Positions 34,216 through 42,442 of a stretch of DNA of 47,988 bases are shown one piece after another. The translations under genes were made by a program, and so were the position numbers. Below the pieces are notes generated by a model. It worked only from the letters and a program-made list of their open reading frames with translations. It was not told where the DNA came from and ran no database searches. How positions within the stretch are numbered: position 1 is the stretch's first letter; every line of letters starts with the position of its first letter. The stretch is taken from positions 1-47,988 of the forward strand of contig SVGD01000010.1 in assembly GCA_015056485.1 (NCBI GenBank). Direction: 5' to 3'. The stretch is from Clostridiales bacterium. GTDB lineage: Bacteria > Bacillota > Clostridia > TANB77 > CAG-508.

Positions 34216-35784
34216 TTTTTCTCCATGCCCTCCACCAACTGTATCTATTGGCTTTCTTTTTTTATTACTTTGTGATTTTGCAGGTATGTTTTCTCTATAA
34301 TTTAAAGTTTGAGCTACTTCTATTAATTCTTGTGCAGAACTGTGAGTTAAATATTCAGGTTTTAAATAATCTCCCGAATATATTGGGAATCGTGTTCTAT
34401 CTAATGCATCTGCATCTCTCAATATATTTGTCATATCACATAAAATATCATACATGTTTTCATCCCAATTACTAAATATACGCATAGCAAGTTCTTTTAT
34501 TTGTTCCTTTTTAGGCAAATCATGAGCTTGAATAAGAAATCCTATCAATTGTTGTTCATGTAGAGGTATTTCTGTTCTATAATGTTCTGTATATTTTTTC
34601 GCACCGGCAAATCCATGTCCTCCTTGTTGCCAATCATTTGTACGTCCTATATCATGATATCTTGCAGCTTCCATAAGAATACGAATTCCTTCATCATTAT
34701 AGCCTTCTTTACTTGCGATATAATAAGTATACATAGTTACATTGTCTACATGTCTAGTTCCATGGTCAATATGTTTTTGATAAAATGTTTTGTGCTCATC
34801 TGTATTTTCATAATCAAAAAATATTCTTCTACTTTTTGACTGTTGTATATAATCAAAAAATTCTATTGAACTTATTTGATTAGGAATGCTATACATATTA
34901 AAAATTCTATCTTTCATTGAACTAATCATATGATTTGGTAACTTTTCACTTGATTTCATTAATGAAAAGTTTTTATACATATCTGTCTCTGAATTTCTTT
35001 TGACATTATAATTATTCTTTCTTTTACCACTATCTATTCCGCCATTAATAGCAGTTCCAGGAGCTTGTAAAATTTTACAATTTATAATAGTACGTATTGC
35101 TAAAGTCATAGATAATTGTAAATATCCACTTTTGTATTCATTATCAATATCATTTTCATTTATGTAATCAGCAACAGGATGTGCCATTCTAATTATAAAT
35201 TCTCTTAAAAAATCTTTAGGTTGTACATCAATTTCAACAATTCTTGTCATTCTTCCTTGTACATTTTGTTGTCTTTCAGATTTTATTGTATAATTACAAG
35301 GTGGTAATATAATTTCATTTTCCACATCATTTTCTTGTGTTATTTCACTATATTTAACAACTCTCATACCTTTTGGTAAATTTATTTTCAATAGTGTTCC
35401 ATAATTAAATCCTTCAGCGGTTTCTCTTTTAGTTGATGTAGCAACTAATCCGTCTACTGCCCCATCTTCTAATGTATCACATCCACGCCATACTACCATA
35501 GGTTCTTTTAATGGTTCTTGTTCACCCATATAAAGTCCAAAATATCTAACCATATCAATATATTCAATGTTTACTTTTCTATAACTTTTAATTTCATTGT
35601 CTATCCATTCAATGCTTGATTCTTTATCTCCTAGGACCATATTAAATTGTTTTGCAAGTACTCTCATTTTATCTTTACTATATCCATTAAGAAAACGATT
35701 TATAAAATAAGCACTATTTTGTTTAAATTCTTTTGCAAACTTACGTACATTTTGCATATAAATTTCTTGGTATTGATTTCCCAT
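34213..35784 (-). CDS. ADP-ribosyltransferase-HD domain fusion protein
   Basis: 523 residues. The N-terminal half has the Arg-Ser-Glu pattern of ADP-ribosyltransferase exoenzymes: Arg100 in VVWRGCD, Ser/Thr motif ATST (115-118), and E155-x-E157 in VENEIILP followed by CNYTI. The C-terminal half has HD-phosphohydrolase motifs: HGTRHVDN, AARYHDIGR (H-D) and DADALDRTRF. No signal peptide. mART domains transfer ADP-ribose to a target; HD domains hydrolyse phosphate bonds. The combination suggests a toxin/effector or regulator of nucleotide state. Own promoter (35815-35843). Roles are inferred from motifs. Confidence 0.75.
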   Translation of the reverse strand: MGNQYQEIYMQNVRKFAKEFKQNSAYFINRFLNGYSKDKMRVLAKQFNMVLGDKESSIEWIDNEIKSYRKVNIEYIDMVRYFGLYMGEQEPLKEPMVVWRGCDTLEDGAVDGLVATSTKRETAEGFNYGTLLKINLPKGMRVVKYSEITQENDVENEIILPPCNYTIKSERQQNVQGRMTRIVEIDVQPKDFLREFIIRMAHPVADYINENDIDNEYKSGYLQLSMTLAIRTIINCKILQAPGTAINGGIDSGKRKNNYNVKRNSETDMYKNFSLMKSSEKLPNHMISSMKDRIFNMYSIPNQISSIEFFDYIQQSKSRRIFFDYENTDEHKTFYQKHIDHGTRHVDNVTMYTYYIASKEGYNDEGIRILMEAARYHDIGRTNDWQQGGHGFAGAKKYTEHYRTEIPLHEQQLIGFLIQAHDLPKKEQIKELAMRIFSNWDENMYDILCDMTNILRDADALDRTRFPIYSGDYLKPEYLTHSSAQELIEVAQTLNYRENIPAKSQSNKKRKPIDTVGGGHGEK

Positions 35785-35814
35785 ATTTCCTCCAATAAAA
35801 TTTTATTCCCAATT

Positions 35815-35843
35815 ATTTTATCATACTTTACATAATTTTTCAA
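35815..35843 (-). promoter_or_regulatory. promoter of ART-HD gene
   Basis: TTGAAA, 17-base spacer ending GTATGA, TAAAAT. Confidence 0.75.
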
Positions 35844-35865
35844 GAATATAATTATTCATCTTTTT

Positions 35866-36000
35866 TTGACATGCCGTCATATTTATGTTAATATATCTAA
35901 AGTATATTTTGTAGTATACCATTCTTTTTTGGATATGTTAGGTCAGGACATGTCCACGCAATTCTTAGTTTTACGTAACTCTTATTTGAGAAAGGATGAA
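35866..36000 (+). promoter_or_regulatory. promoter and structured leader, copy 1
   Basis: TTGACA-17-TAATAT at 35866-35894, then a leader of about 100 bases with a hairpin GGATATG...CATGTCC. Nearly identical to 36712-36847. In copy 2 the stem is GGACATG; the C-to-T change here keeps a G-U pair, so the structure appears conserved. Candidate cis-acting RNA. Confidence 0.65.
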
Positions 36001-36004
36001 CAAC

Positions 36005-36418
36005 ATGGAATCTCGCAAAACCATGAAAGATATTATTGAAGAATATAATCAAATCTTCTACTCTTTCAGCGACAGAAGAAATCATTTTTACGAATTTGCT
36101 GATAGATTCGATAGATACATGCATGATGAATATGTATTAAAGATTCTTTCATCAGTATTTAAGGAAAGAACTTATTCAGCAGCAGCAAAACATGATATCA
36201 TACAAATATGTTCAAACATATTTAACATGTATGGTTCTAATCTTAAAAAAAAGCCGCCTTTTGAAAACAAAGGTGAATTTGATTTTGATTTTTCAAATTT
36301 TCTTAATCTTAGCTATAGCGATATTGCTGATGATATCCAAACCATCATAAAAAAGGCAACAGAAGAAGATGTTAAAGTTTCTCTTTGTTGCAAGAAAGTC
36401 GAATGGAAATTTATCTGA
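36005..36418 (+). CDS. orphan protein of duplicated pair, copy 1
   Basis: 137 residues from ATG 36005; the ATG at 35996 touches the AAAGG site, whereas 36005 has correct spacing and aligns with the start of copy 2. Helical, charged, with SDRRNHFYEFADRFDRYMHDEY and a C-terminal beta strand VKVSLCCKKVEWKFI. Paralogue of the 36852 gene by leader, layout and C-terminal pattern, but with low identity. No family recognised. Confidence 0.65.
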   Translation: MESRKTMKDIIEEYNQIFYSFSDRRNHFYEFADRFDRYMHDEYVLKILSSVFKERTYSAAAKHDIIQICSNIFNMYGSNLKKKPPFENKGEFDFDFSNFLNLSYSDIADDIQTIIKKATEEDVKVSLCCKKVEWKFI

Positions 36419-36424
36419 CCGCAT

Positions 36425-36459
36425 AAAACCGCCGTACCTTTACAGGTACGGCGGTTTTT
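36425..36459 (+). terminator. terminator of 36005 gene
   Basis: Stem AAAACCGCCGTACC / GGTACGGCGGTTTT, 6-base loop, T-run. Confidence 0.9.
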
Positions 36460-36510
36460 CTATAATATTAATATAATACCTATACTATTACTTTTCATTT
36501 TTTCACCTAC

Positions 36511-36595
36511 TCATTTATATTCCGCAAGTAGGGGTGCGATTAACATTTTTTCATTCACAAATTTATATCTCGCAAGTGACGTTGCGATTCACATT
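36511..36595. repeat. two tandem copies of a 36-base element
   Basis: Copies at about 36511-36549 and 36557-36595 share TTTATAT..CGCAAGT and TGCGATT..ACATTTT. Each can pair CGCA with TGCG. No coding region is supported between 36460 and 36711. Confidence 0.6.
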
Positions 36596-36711
36596 TTAGT
36601 AATAGTAGATATTAAATATCCACTACTATTATATTCATTATACACATTTTTTATTAATATTGCAATATTTTTTACAATTTATTTTTCATTGTTTAATACT
36701 CTCACATTTCT

Positions 36712-36847
36712 TTGACATATCGTCATATTTATGTTAATATATCTAAAGTATATTTTGTAGTATACCATTCTTTTTTGGACATGTTAGGTCAGGACATGTC
36801 CCCGCAATTCTTAGTTTTTACGTAACTCTTATTTGAGAAAGGATGAG
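36712..36847 (+). promoter_or_regulatory. promoter and structured leader, copy 2
   Basis: TTGACA-17-TAATAT at 36712-36740 and the same leader as copy 1, with stem GGACATG / CATGTCC. Confidence 0.65.
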
Positions 36848-36851
36848 AACC

Positions 36852-37283
36852 TTGAAAAATGAAGAAACAGAAAAAAGTTTAAGGGAAATAGTTGATGAAA
36901 CTAATCAACTACTAGAGGCTATGTTTCCTCGTGCAGAAGAATTAAACAAAATTGGGTGTCGCTTGCGTACTAACGATGAATTCTGTTCTGAAGTTAAAGA
37001 GCGGTGTTCAGATATTCTAAAAAAATATTCAAAAGCAGAAATAATCGATATCCTTAATATTTGTGGAATTGCAATATGCAATTTAAGCTACACTCTATGT
37101 AAGTCCAAAGCCTCTATTCCCTTTAATTTAGAAACTCAATTTTATTATGTAATTAGCAACTCTTGTTTCAATCCCGATATATTGAGCAAAGATATCCAAT
37201 CTGTGATGGATAAGATTTCTACTGAGAAAATTGAAATCTACATCTCTATTGCTGATAGCAGTGTTCATTGTAAACTTATCTGA
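36852..37283 (+). CDS. orphan protein of duplicated pair, copy 2
   Basis: 143 residues from TTG 36852, chosen because it aligns with the ATG of copy 1 and has the same spacing to AAAGG; ATG 36843 is the alternative. Helical with several Cys (IGCRLR, ERCSDIL, NICGIAICN) and the same C-terminal pattern as copy 1 (IEIYISIAD...CKLI). It has an in-frame CGG (37002-37004) followed by T which must be read in frame, since skipping C would stop after a few codons. Function unknown. Confidence 0.65.
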   Translation: MKNEETEKSLREIVDETNQLLEAMFPRAEELNKIGCRLRTNDEFCSEVKERCSDILKKYSKAEIIDILNICGIAICNLSYTLCKSKASIPFNLETQFYYVISNSCFNPDILSKDIQSVMDKISTEKIEIYISIADSSVHCKLI

Positions 37284-37289
37284 CCGCAC

Positions 37290-37322
37290 AAAACCGCCGC
37301 ACCTGTAAAGGTACGGCGGTTT
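37290..37322 (+). terminator. terminator of 36852 gene
   Basis: Stem AAACCGCCG(c)ACC / GGTACGGCGGTTT, similar to 36425-36459. Confidence 0.85.
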
Positions 37323-37337
37323 GTTTTATTCAGTATT

Positions 37338-37365
37338 ACGGGCGAACGCAGTTCGCCCCTACATA
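37338..37365. repeat. short REP-like palindrome
   Basis: GGGCGAACGCAGTTCGCCC followed by CTACAT. Same family as 25703-25765. Confidence 0.65.
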
Positions 37366-37400
37366 AAATTATTCATCATTCATTATTCACTATTCATTAC

Positions 37401-38195
37401 CTACGTTCCTGTACTTCTATATTTTTTTAATGCCCAGTTCCATACTCCTATTGCAATTATCCAAATTATTATTGCTACTATTGGTGATAACCATATCATG
37501 TATTTATTAAATCCTAAATAATCCATTGTTGGATAATATGCAACAAATGCAAATGGTAATATAAATGTAATTAAAATTTTTACAAATCCACTATATATAT
37601 CAATTGGATATTGTGTAAGTGTATATACCCTATAAAATGTCCAAACCACCTCATTTGACCTGTATGTCCAAAATGCTGCTACACTAAAAATTGTTTCTAT
37701 TCCACCTAAAATTAATCCTCCTATTATTATAAAAAATAATAGTTTTATTATAAGCCAAAATGTTATTGGTATTGCTAACTTTGTAAACATCATAATTGTA
37801 ATAATTAATCCAATTACTAAATATCCAAAAGAAACAAAATCCTTAGAACTTCCCAAAACAGAAATCAATGGATGTACCGGTCTTAGTAATAATTTATCAA
37901 ACTCACCTTCTCGTATAAATACAGGTCCTAAATCGTATGTAGCATCAAAAAGGAATGAACAAACAGAAATAGACATTAAAGTAATTCCATATAATAATAG
38001 AATTTGTTCATAGCTCCATCCCGCTAAATTACTTGTGTTTTGAAATACTATCCATATAAAAATTATTTCTACAACTTGTGTTAAAGTTTGAGATAAAATT
38101 CCTACTATACAATCCAATCTATAAATAAGCATTTCTTTTATTGATGCTATTATAAACGATATATATAAACTTATATTTCGTAATACATTCTTCAT
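37401..38195 (-). CDS. ABC-2 type permease
   Basis: 264 residues, six membrane helices (about 12-30, 55-75, 105-130, 140-165, 200-220, 230-255). The sequence VFIREGEFDKLLLRPVHPLISVLGSS after the second helix is typical of the paired ABC-2 permeases of the DUF990/viologen-exporter type. With the 38197 permease and 38992 ATPase it forms one exporter operon. GGAGG upstream of ATG; overlaps the previous gene's stop region. Confidence 0.85.
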   Translation of the reverse strand: MKNVLRNISLYISFIIASIKEMLIYRLDCIVGILSQTLTQVVEIIFIWIVFQNTSNLAGWSYEQILLLYGITLMSISVCSFLFDATYDLGPVFIREGEFDKLLLRPVHPLISVLGSSKDFVSFGYLVIGLIITIMMFTKLAIPITFWLIIKLLFFIIIGGLILGGIETIFSVAAFWTYRSNEVVWTFYRVYTLTQYPIDIYSGFVKILITFILPFAFVAYYPTMDYLGFNKYMIWLSPIVAIIIWIIAIGVWNWALKKYRSTGT

Positions 38196-38196
38196 T

Positions 38197-38989
38197 TTAT
38201 CCTCCGTTTATTGTTACCTTTTTTACTGCATGATTAAAAAATATTTTTGCAATAGCATATAAAATAACTGCCCATATTCCAAGTTTTATTATTGAAAAAA
38301 GGATTTCATTATAAGTCATTCTACCTAAAAAGATATTTATTGGAGTAAAAACTAAATCTTTAAATGGTAATATATTTGTTAGTTTTTGAAACCATCCGAG
38401 GGAAAAATGTTAGTGGTGCTATTAGTCCTGAAAATATATAAACTATTGACTTTCTTAATATCTGCATTCCCCATATAGAATTTGTGTAAAATCCTGCTGT
38501 TCCAACTATCATTTGTAAAAAAAATGTTACTGGTATTCCTAATAAAACTACTACGATAAATGAAATTAAATTTACTAAACTAATACTAATATTTACTTGC
38601 CATATAAAACATGAAATTATACCTGCAGATACTCCAACAAGCGCTCCAAATCCTATTTCACCTAAATTTAAACCAAAATAATATTTAAAATATGATAATG
38701 GAGCTAATAATTCTTTATTTATTTTCCCATTTCTTATTGAATGACTCATTTCTTCATTTATTCCCCATGTCGTTATAGGAATTAATATAATTACTAAAAC
38801 ATAATATATTACAATTTCATTTAAAGTAAATCCCTCAGCGTTTCCTGTTTGGTTATATATTGCTAACCATACAAAAATATATACTAGTCCTTCAACAAGT
38901 CTGTTAATAGTAAATAATATATAATTTGATTTATATATACTATATTGCTTTATGTACATACGTGCTAATGTAAATATACTTCCTATCAT
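38197..38989 (-). CDS. ABC-2 type permease, read through one CGG +1 site
   Basis: Start ATG 38989, three bases after the ATPase stop, with AAAAGGGG upstream. Zero frame stops after about 209 residues; skipping the C of CGG at 38396-38398 gives 263 residues, matching its partner (264). The join TFFP-GWFQKLTNILPFKDL is the familiar F-P-x-W-x-x-x-x-x-x-P-F motif of these permeases, and the last two helices (IIKLGIWAVILYAIAKIFF) are recovered only in the shifted frame. RNGKINKELLAPLSYFKY is the cytoplasmic motif after the second helix. Confidence 0.88.
38396..38398 (-). other. CGG +1 recoding site, ABC-2 permease
   Basis: Zero frame CCT CGG ATG stops; skipping C gives CCT GGA TGG TTT and the conserved F-P-G-W motif. 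Confidence 0.83.
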
Positions 38990-38991
38990 TT

Positions 38992-39981
38992 TTACCCCTT
39001 TTTGTATATTTCTTTTAATATATCTTCCAACTCTGATTCCTGCATATGAATATCTATAACCTTGCAATGATTAGATATTTCCTCCATTACATTCATTATT
39101 GTAGTTTTTTCATGACTAAATTTTAGTTTTATAAGTTCATTACTTTCTTCTGTTATAGTAAAGTTTTCACTTTTTATTTTTTCTGCTATGTTTTCTACTT
39201 TTTCTTTCACAATAAGCTCTGCTTTAACATTTTTTCCATAATTATCTTTAAATTTTTGTTTCTCTCCGTCAAAAATAATTTTACCTTTATCAATTAAAAT
39301 AATTCTGTCACATACTTCTTCGATATCTTTTACATCATGTGTTGTAAGTATAACTGTTGTATTTTTTTCTTTATTAATATCTTTGATAAATCTTCTAATA
39401 TTTTCTTTTACTAAAACATCTAAACCTATTGTTGGCTCATCTAAATATACTATTTTAGGATTATGCAAAAAAGTAGCTGCTATTTCACATCTCATTTTTT
39501 GTCCTAAACTTAAATTCTTCACTTGTTTTTCTAATAATTCCTCTAAATCTAATAACTCTGTAAATTTTTTTAAGTTCTTTCTGTATTCCCCTTCAGGAAT
39601 TTTATACATTTTCTTTATAAGTCTAAATGATTCAATTACTGGTAAATCCCACCATAATTGTGTTTTTTGTCCAAATACAGCTCCAATATTTTTGTTGTTT
39701 TCAATCCTACTTTTATATGGCACAAGACCATTTACACTAACATCTCCTGATGTAGGAGTAAGTATTCCTGTAAGCATTTTTATTGTAGTAGATTTCCCTG
39801 CTCCATTTTCCCCAATATATCCAACTAATTCACCTTCATTTATTTGAAAACTTATATCATCAACAGCTGTAAATTTCTCATACTTAGGCTTGAATAAATG
39901 TTTTATATAACCTAATATACCTTTGTCTTTTATAATTGTTTTATATTCTTTAACTAGATTTTTAGCTTCAATTATCGCCAT
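38992..39981 (-). CDS. ABC-2 exporter ATPase
   Basis: 329 residues. Walker A GENGAGKSTTIK, Q-loop around GAVFGQKTQLWWDLP, signature LSLGQKMRCEIAA, Walker B IVYLDEPTIGLD, His-loop LTTHDVKD. The QKTQLWWDLP sequence is characteristic of ATPases paired with DUF990-type permeases. The C-terminal 70 residues are a regulatory extension. First gene of the operon 39981-37401. RBS AGAGG. Confidence 0.93.
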   Translation of the reverse strand: MAIIEAKNLVKEYKTIIKDKGILGYIKHLFKPKYEKFTAVDDISFQINEGELVGYIGENGAGKSTTIKMLTGILTPTSGDVSVNGLVPYKSRIENNKNIGAVFGQKTQLWWDLPVIESFRLIKKMYKIPEGEYRKNLKKFTELLDLEELLEKQVKNLSLGQKMRCEIAATFLHNPKIVYLDEPTIGLDVLVKENIRRFIKDINKEKNTTVILTTHDVKDIEEVCDRIILIDKGKIIFDGEKQKFKDNYGKNVKAELIVKEKVENIAEKIKSENFTITEESNELIKLKFSHEKTTIMNVMEEISNHCKVIDIHMQESELEDILKEIYKKG

Positions 39982-39994
39982 ATTCTTATACCTC

Positions 39995-41254
39995 TTAATT
40001 TATATATTCTATATCTTTTTTATTATATTCTTCTGGAGACAAACCAACTCTTTTTTTCATATATTTTAATATAAAGAACAATATTATCATTCCTGCTATT
40101 CCCATTATTGCATATGATTGACTCGTATTGTAATATTCCAATAATAGCCCACCTAAAAAGCTAAAGATTATTCGCCCTATTCCTTCTATTATTTCTGTTG
40201 CTGATAAAATTTTAGTTCTAATATCAGAATTTGTAAAATTTGTAACATATTTATTTTGTAACACCCAATATGGTGCCCTTAAAAAATGCTGTACGAAAAA
40301 TGCAATTATAATTATTGAAATTATAATAAATTTATTTGAACCAGCAAAATTAATTAAACCGATAAAAATAAAAGAAGTAAATATTGGTATAGCTAAAAAT
40401 GCTAAAGTTTTATTTTTAAATTTATTATGTATTTTATCTTGATATTGTACAGAAAAACATTGTAATAAAGTTAATATTGCAAAAATTATTCCAAAGTATT
40501 GTGAACCAACATTTAAATCTTGTAACAAACTTTTTTCATATGTACAAACCATAATTAATATCCCTGAGAAAAATGCAATAAAAAGAAGTAAAGCTCTTAA
40601 TCTTTTTGATTGTGCAATAAATCTTAGTCCTTGTTTTAATTCTTTTAATGATTCCGCCATTGTTATTCTTTTTTGATTTTTTTCATGTAATTCTTCAAAA
40701 CGAAATGAGATAACAACTGTAATTAAAGATACTATACTAGATAATGTAATTGGTAAATACGGGTTAACTATATATAAGTAGCCTGCCATTACAGATGATG
40801 TTGCATTAAAAATATAGCTAACTGAAGAACCTTTTGCATCTACATTTTCAAACGAATTCTTTCCTTTGCATAAATTTGTAGAATCATATAGTAAAGTATA
40901 TTGTGCTGTCTCTTTAATTGCTGTTCCAAATGCTGAAAAAGAATATGCTAATACTAGAAATGTAAAATTCTTAGCAATCATCATCATTGCAATTTGTATA
41001 GTAACTAATGTACAACCTAGAATTAATGATTTCCTACTTCCAATTCTTTCTATTATTATACTTGCAGGTAATTGAAATATTAAAAGAAAGAATGCATACA
41101 ATGATTCTGCATACATAATTTTAGATATCTCAATTCCTTTTACTTCTGTTAAAAATAAAATAATAATAGCTCCATAAAAAAGCGGGTCCCACGCTAAGCC
41201 TTTATATATTGGAAATATTCTTCTATTATATTTCATTTCAATATTCTTTTGCAT
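39995..41254 (-). CDS. MFS transporter
   Basis: 419 residues, about 12 helices with basic cytoplasmic loops (IERIGSRKSLILG between helices 2 and 3 is the MFS motif A; QKRITMAESLKELKQGLRFI is the central loop). Resembles the drug/sugar exporter MFS group of Firmicutes. Substrate unknown. Ends 13 bases before the ABC-2 ATPase gene, so it may be co-transcribed with it. Confidence 0.85.
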   Translation of the reverse strand: MQKNIEMKYNRRIFPIYKGLAWDPLFYGAIIILFLTEVKGIEISKIMYAESLYAFFLLIFQLPASIIIERIGSRKSLILGCTLVTIQIAMMMIAKNFTFLVLAYSFSAFGTAIKETAQYTLLYDSTNLCKGKNSFENVDAKGSSVSYIFNATSSVMAGYLYIVNPYLPITLSSIVSLITVVISFRFEELHEKNQKRITMAESLKELKQGLRFIAQSKRLRALLLFIAFFSGILIMVCTYEKSLLQDLNVGSQYFGIIFAILTLLQCFSVQYQDKIHNKFKNKTLAFLAIPIFTSFIFIGLINFAGSNKFIIISIIIIAFFVQHFLRAPYWVLQNKYVTNFTNSDIRTKILSATEIIEGIGRIIFSFLGGLLLEYYNTSQSYAIMGIAGMIILFFILKYMKKRVGLSPEEYNKKDIEYIN

Positions 41255-41295
41255 ATTTTTATATTCACCTACTGATTCTTTAGTATATTTTTATC

Positions 41296-41901
41296 TTATA
41301 TGAATTTTTTCTCATATATAAAAGCTTTTTGTTCTTTTATATTTCCTAATATTTCGGGTTCCTGATTTTTTACTATAGTTTCAAAAATTTTCGTACATTC
41401 TAACTTCTCATATATTTTATAATTACATGATTCATCTGTCGTAATTTGAATATTCTTCATGCTATCTTTTTTTGCTAGCTCAAAAATTTCCAATAACAAT
41501 TTTTTTCCTATACTTTTTCCCCTATAATTTTTATCTACAATTAACATAGTAACTTGTCCATCAAAATGTTCTTTTAGGTTGTTGGGAACATATGCATAAT
41601 TGTCATAATATTTTTTAAATCCTTCTTTATCTTTGATTTTTTTACTATTTGATAATCTTTTTTCTATAAAATGATAAAATTTTTTTCTTACTAAATGCTT
41701 ATTTGATGTCTTTTTAGAATATCCTGCAAATCCTATAACCCTATTATTTTCTTTATAGAGCAAAACATTTTCACTTTCTCCTAATATCCACATAAGCTCA
41801 ATCCATGCGCAAATTTTCCCTTCTGCTTTTGATTCTATTCTTCCTAAATTCCATTCATTATGTAGTATTTCTACACATTGTTTCATCTCATTAAGGTTCA
41901 T
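41296..41901 (-). CDS. GNAT-family N-acetyltransferase
   Basis: 201 residues from ATG 41901, which has GGAG 7 bases upstream; the frame is open to 41967. NRVIGFAGYSKK, VTMLIVDKNYRGKSIGKKLLLEIFELA (motif A, R-G-x-x-I-G) and NYKIYEKLECTKIFETIV fit the GNAT fold. Substrate unknown. Confidence 0.8.
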   Translation of the reverse strand: MNLNEMKQCVEILHNEWNLGRIESKAEGKICAWIELMWILGESENVLLYKENNRVIGFAGYSKKTSNKHLVRKKFYHFIEKRLSNSKKIKDKEGFKKYYDNYAYVPNNLKEHFDGQVTMLIVDKNYRGKSIGKKLLLEIFELAKKDSMKNIQITTDESCNYKIYEKLECTKIFETIVKNQEPEILGNIKEQKAFIYEKKFI

Positions 41902-41986
41902 TTTTTTCTCCACAAATTTTATTACAAAAATATTATATATGAACGTTAAATAAAATACAAGATTCATATTTTATATTAAATAGAAC

Positions 41987-42013
41987 GAGAGCATTCCTTG
42001 CTGGAATGCCCTC
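41987..42013 (-). terminator. terminator of 42026 gene
   Basis: Stem GAG(a)GCATTCC / GGAATGC(c)CTC, short loop; moderate. Confidence 0.65.
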
Positions 42014-42025
42014 TGTTTTGTAAAC

Positions 42026-42268
42026 TTATTCGCAACCTTCAATCTCACATTTCATAGCCGCTGAGAGTAATGCATAATAAGTCTGTTCGAGGTCTTCCCC
42101 CTCATGCTTAAACCATGTAAGTCCGAACTCCTGACTGAGCCATTCAATCTTCTGTTCATAAGTTTCAAGCTCCGGAAGTTCTTTCTTGATTGTTTCATCT
42201 GCGTCATCAATACTTTCAGACATAATGATTAAAGCCATCACTGATTGCTTTTCAAGATTTTTATCCAT
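42026..42268 (-). CDS. small acidic protein, unknown
   Basis: 80 residues from ATG 42268. Acidic and helical (MSESIDDADETIKKELPELETYEQ), ending CEIEGCE. GC-richer than neighbours; own promoter and terminator. No family recognised. Confidence 0.6.
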   Translation of the reverse strand: MDKNLEKQSVMALIIMSESIDDADETIKKELPELETYEQKIEWLSQEFGLTWFKHEGEDLEQTYYALLSAAMKCEIEGCE

Positions 42269-42354
42269 CACAAGCACCACCAATTAAATCATAATTCAGC
42301 GTGCTGACCTCACGCAAGCAAAATAAGGGTATTTCTGCATTTTTGCCTTTTGTA

Positions 42355-42383
42355 ATTTTATCATATTCATATAATTATTGCAA
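42355..42383 (-). promoter_or_regulatory. promoter of 42026 gene
   Basis: TTGCAA, 17-base spacer ending ATATGA, TAAAAT. Confidence 0.7.
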
Positions 42384-42442
42384 ATTAGTTGTTTTATTGA
42401 TATTATATGTAATATTAACAAAACATTTTTGGAGATGGTAAA

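Noticed and set aside
36460..36711. CRISPR-like repeats
   Set aside because: Only two copies of a 36-base element with a short gap, no regular spacers and no cas genes.
7656..38989. Frame breaks explained as ordinary sequencing errors
   Set aside because: Homopolymer errors would occur in A/T runs, which are abundant here, and in any codon phase. All eleven breaks are single C before GGW in glycine phase. A systematic motif-linked error cannot be fully excluded without reads.
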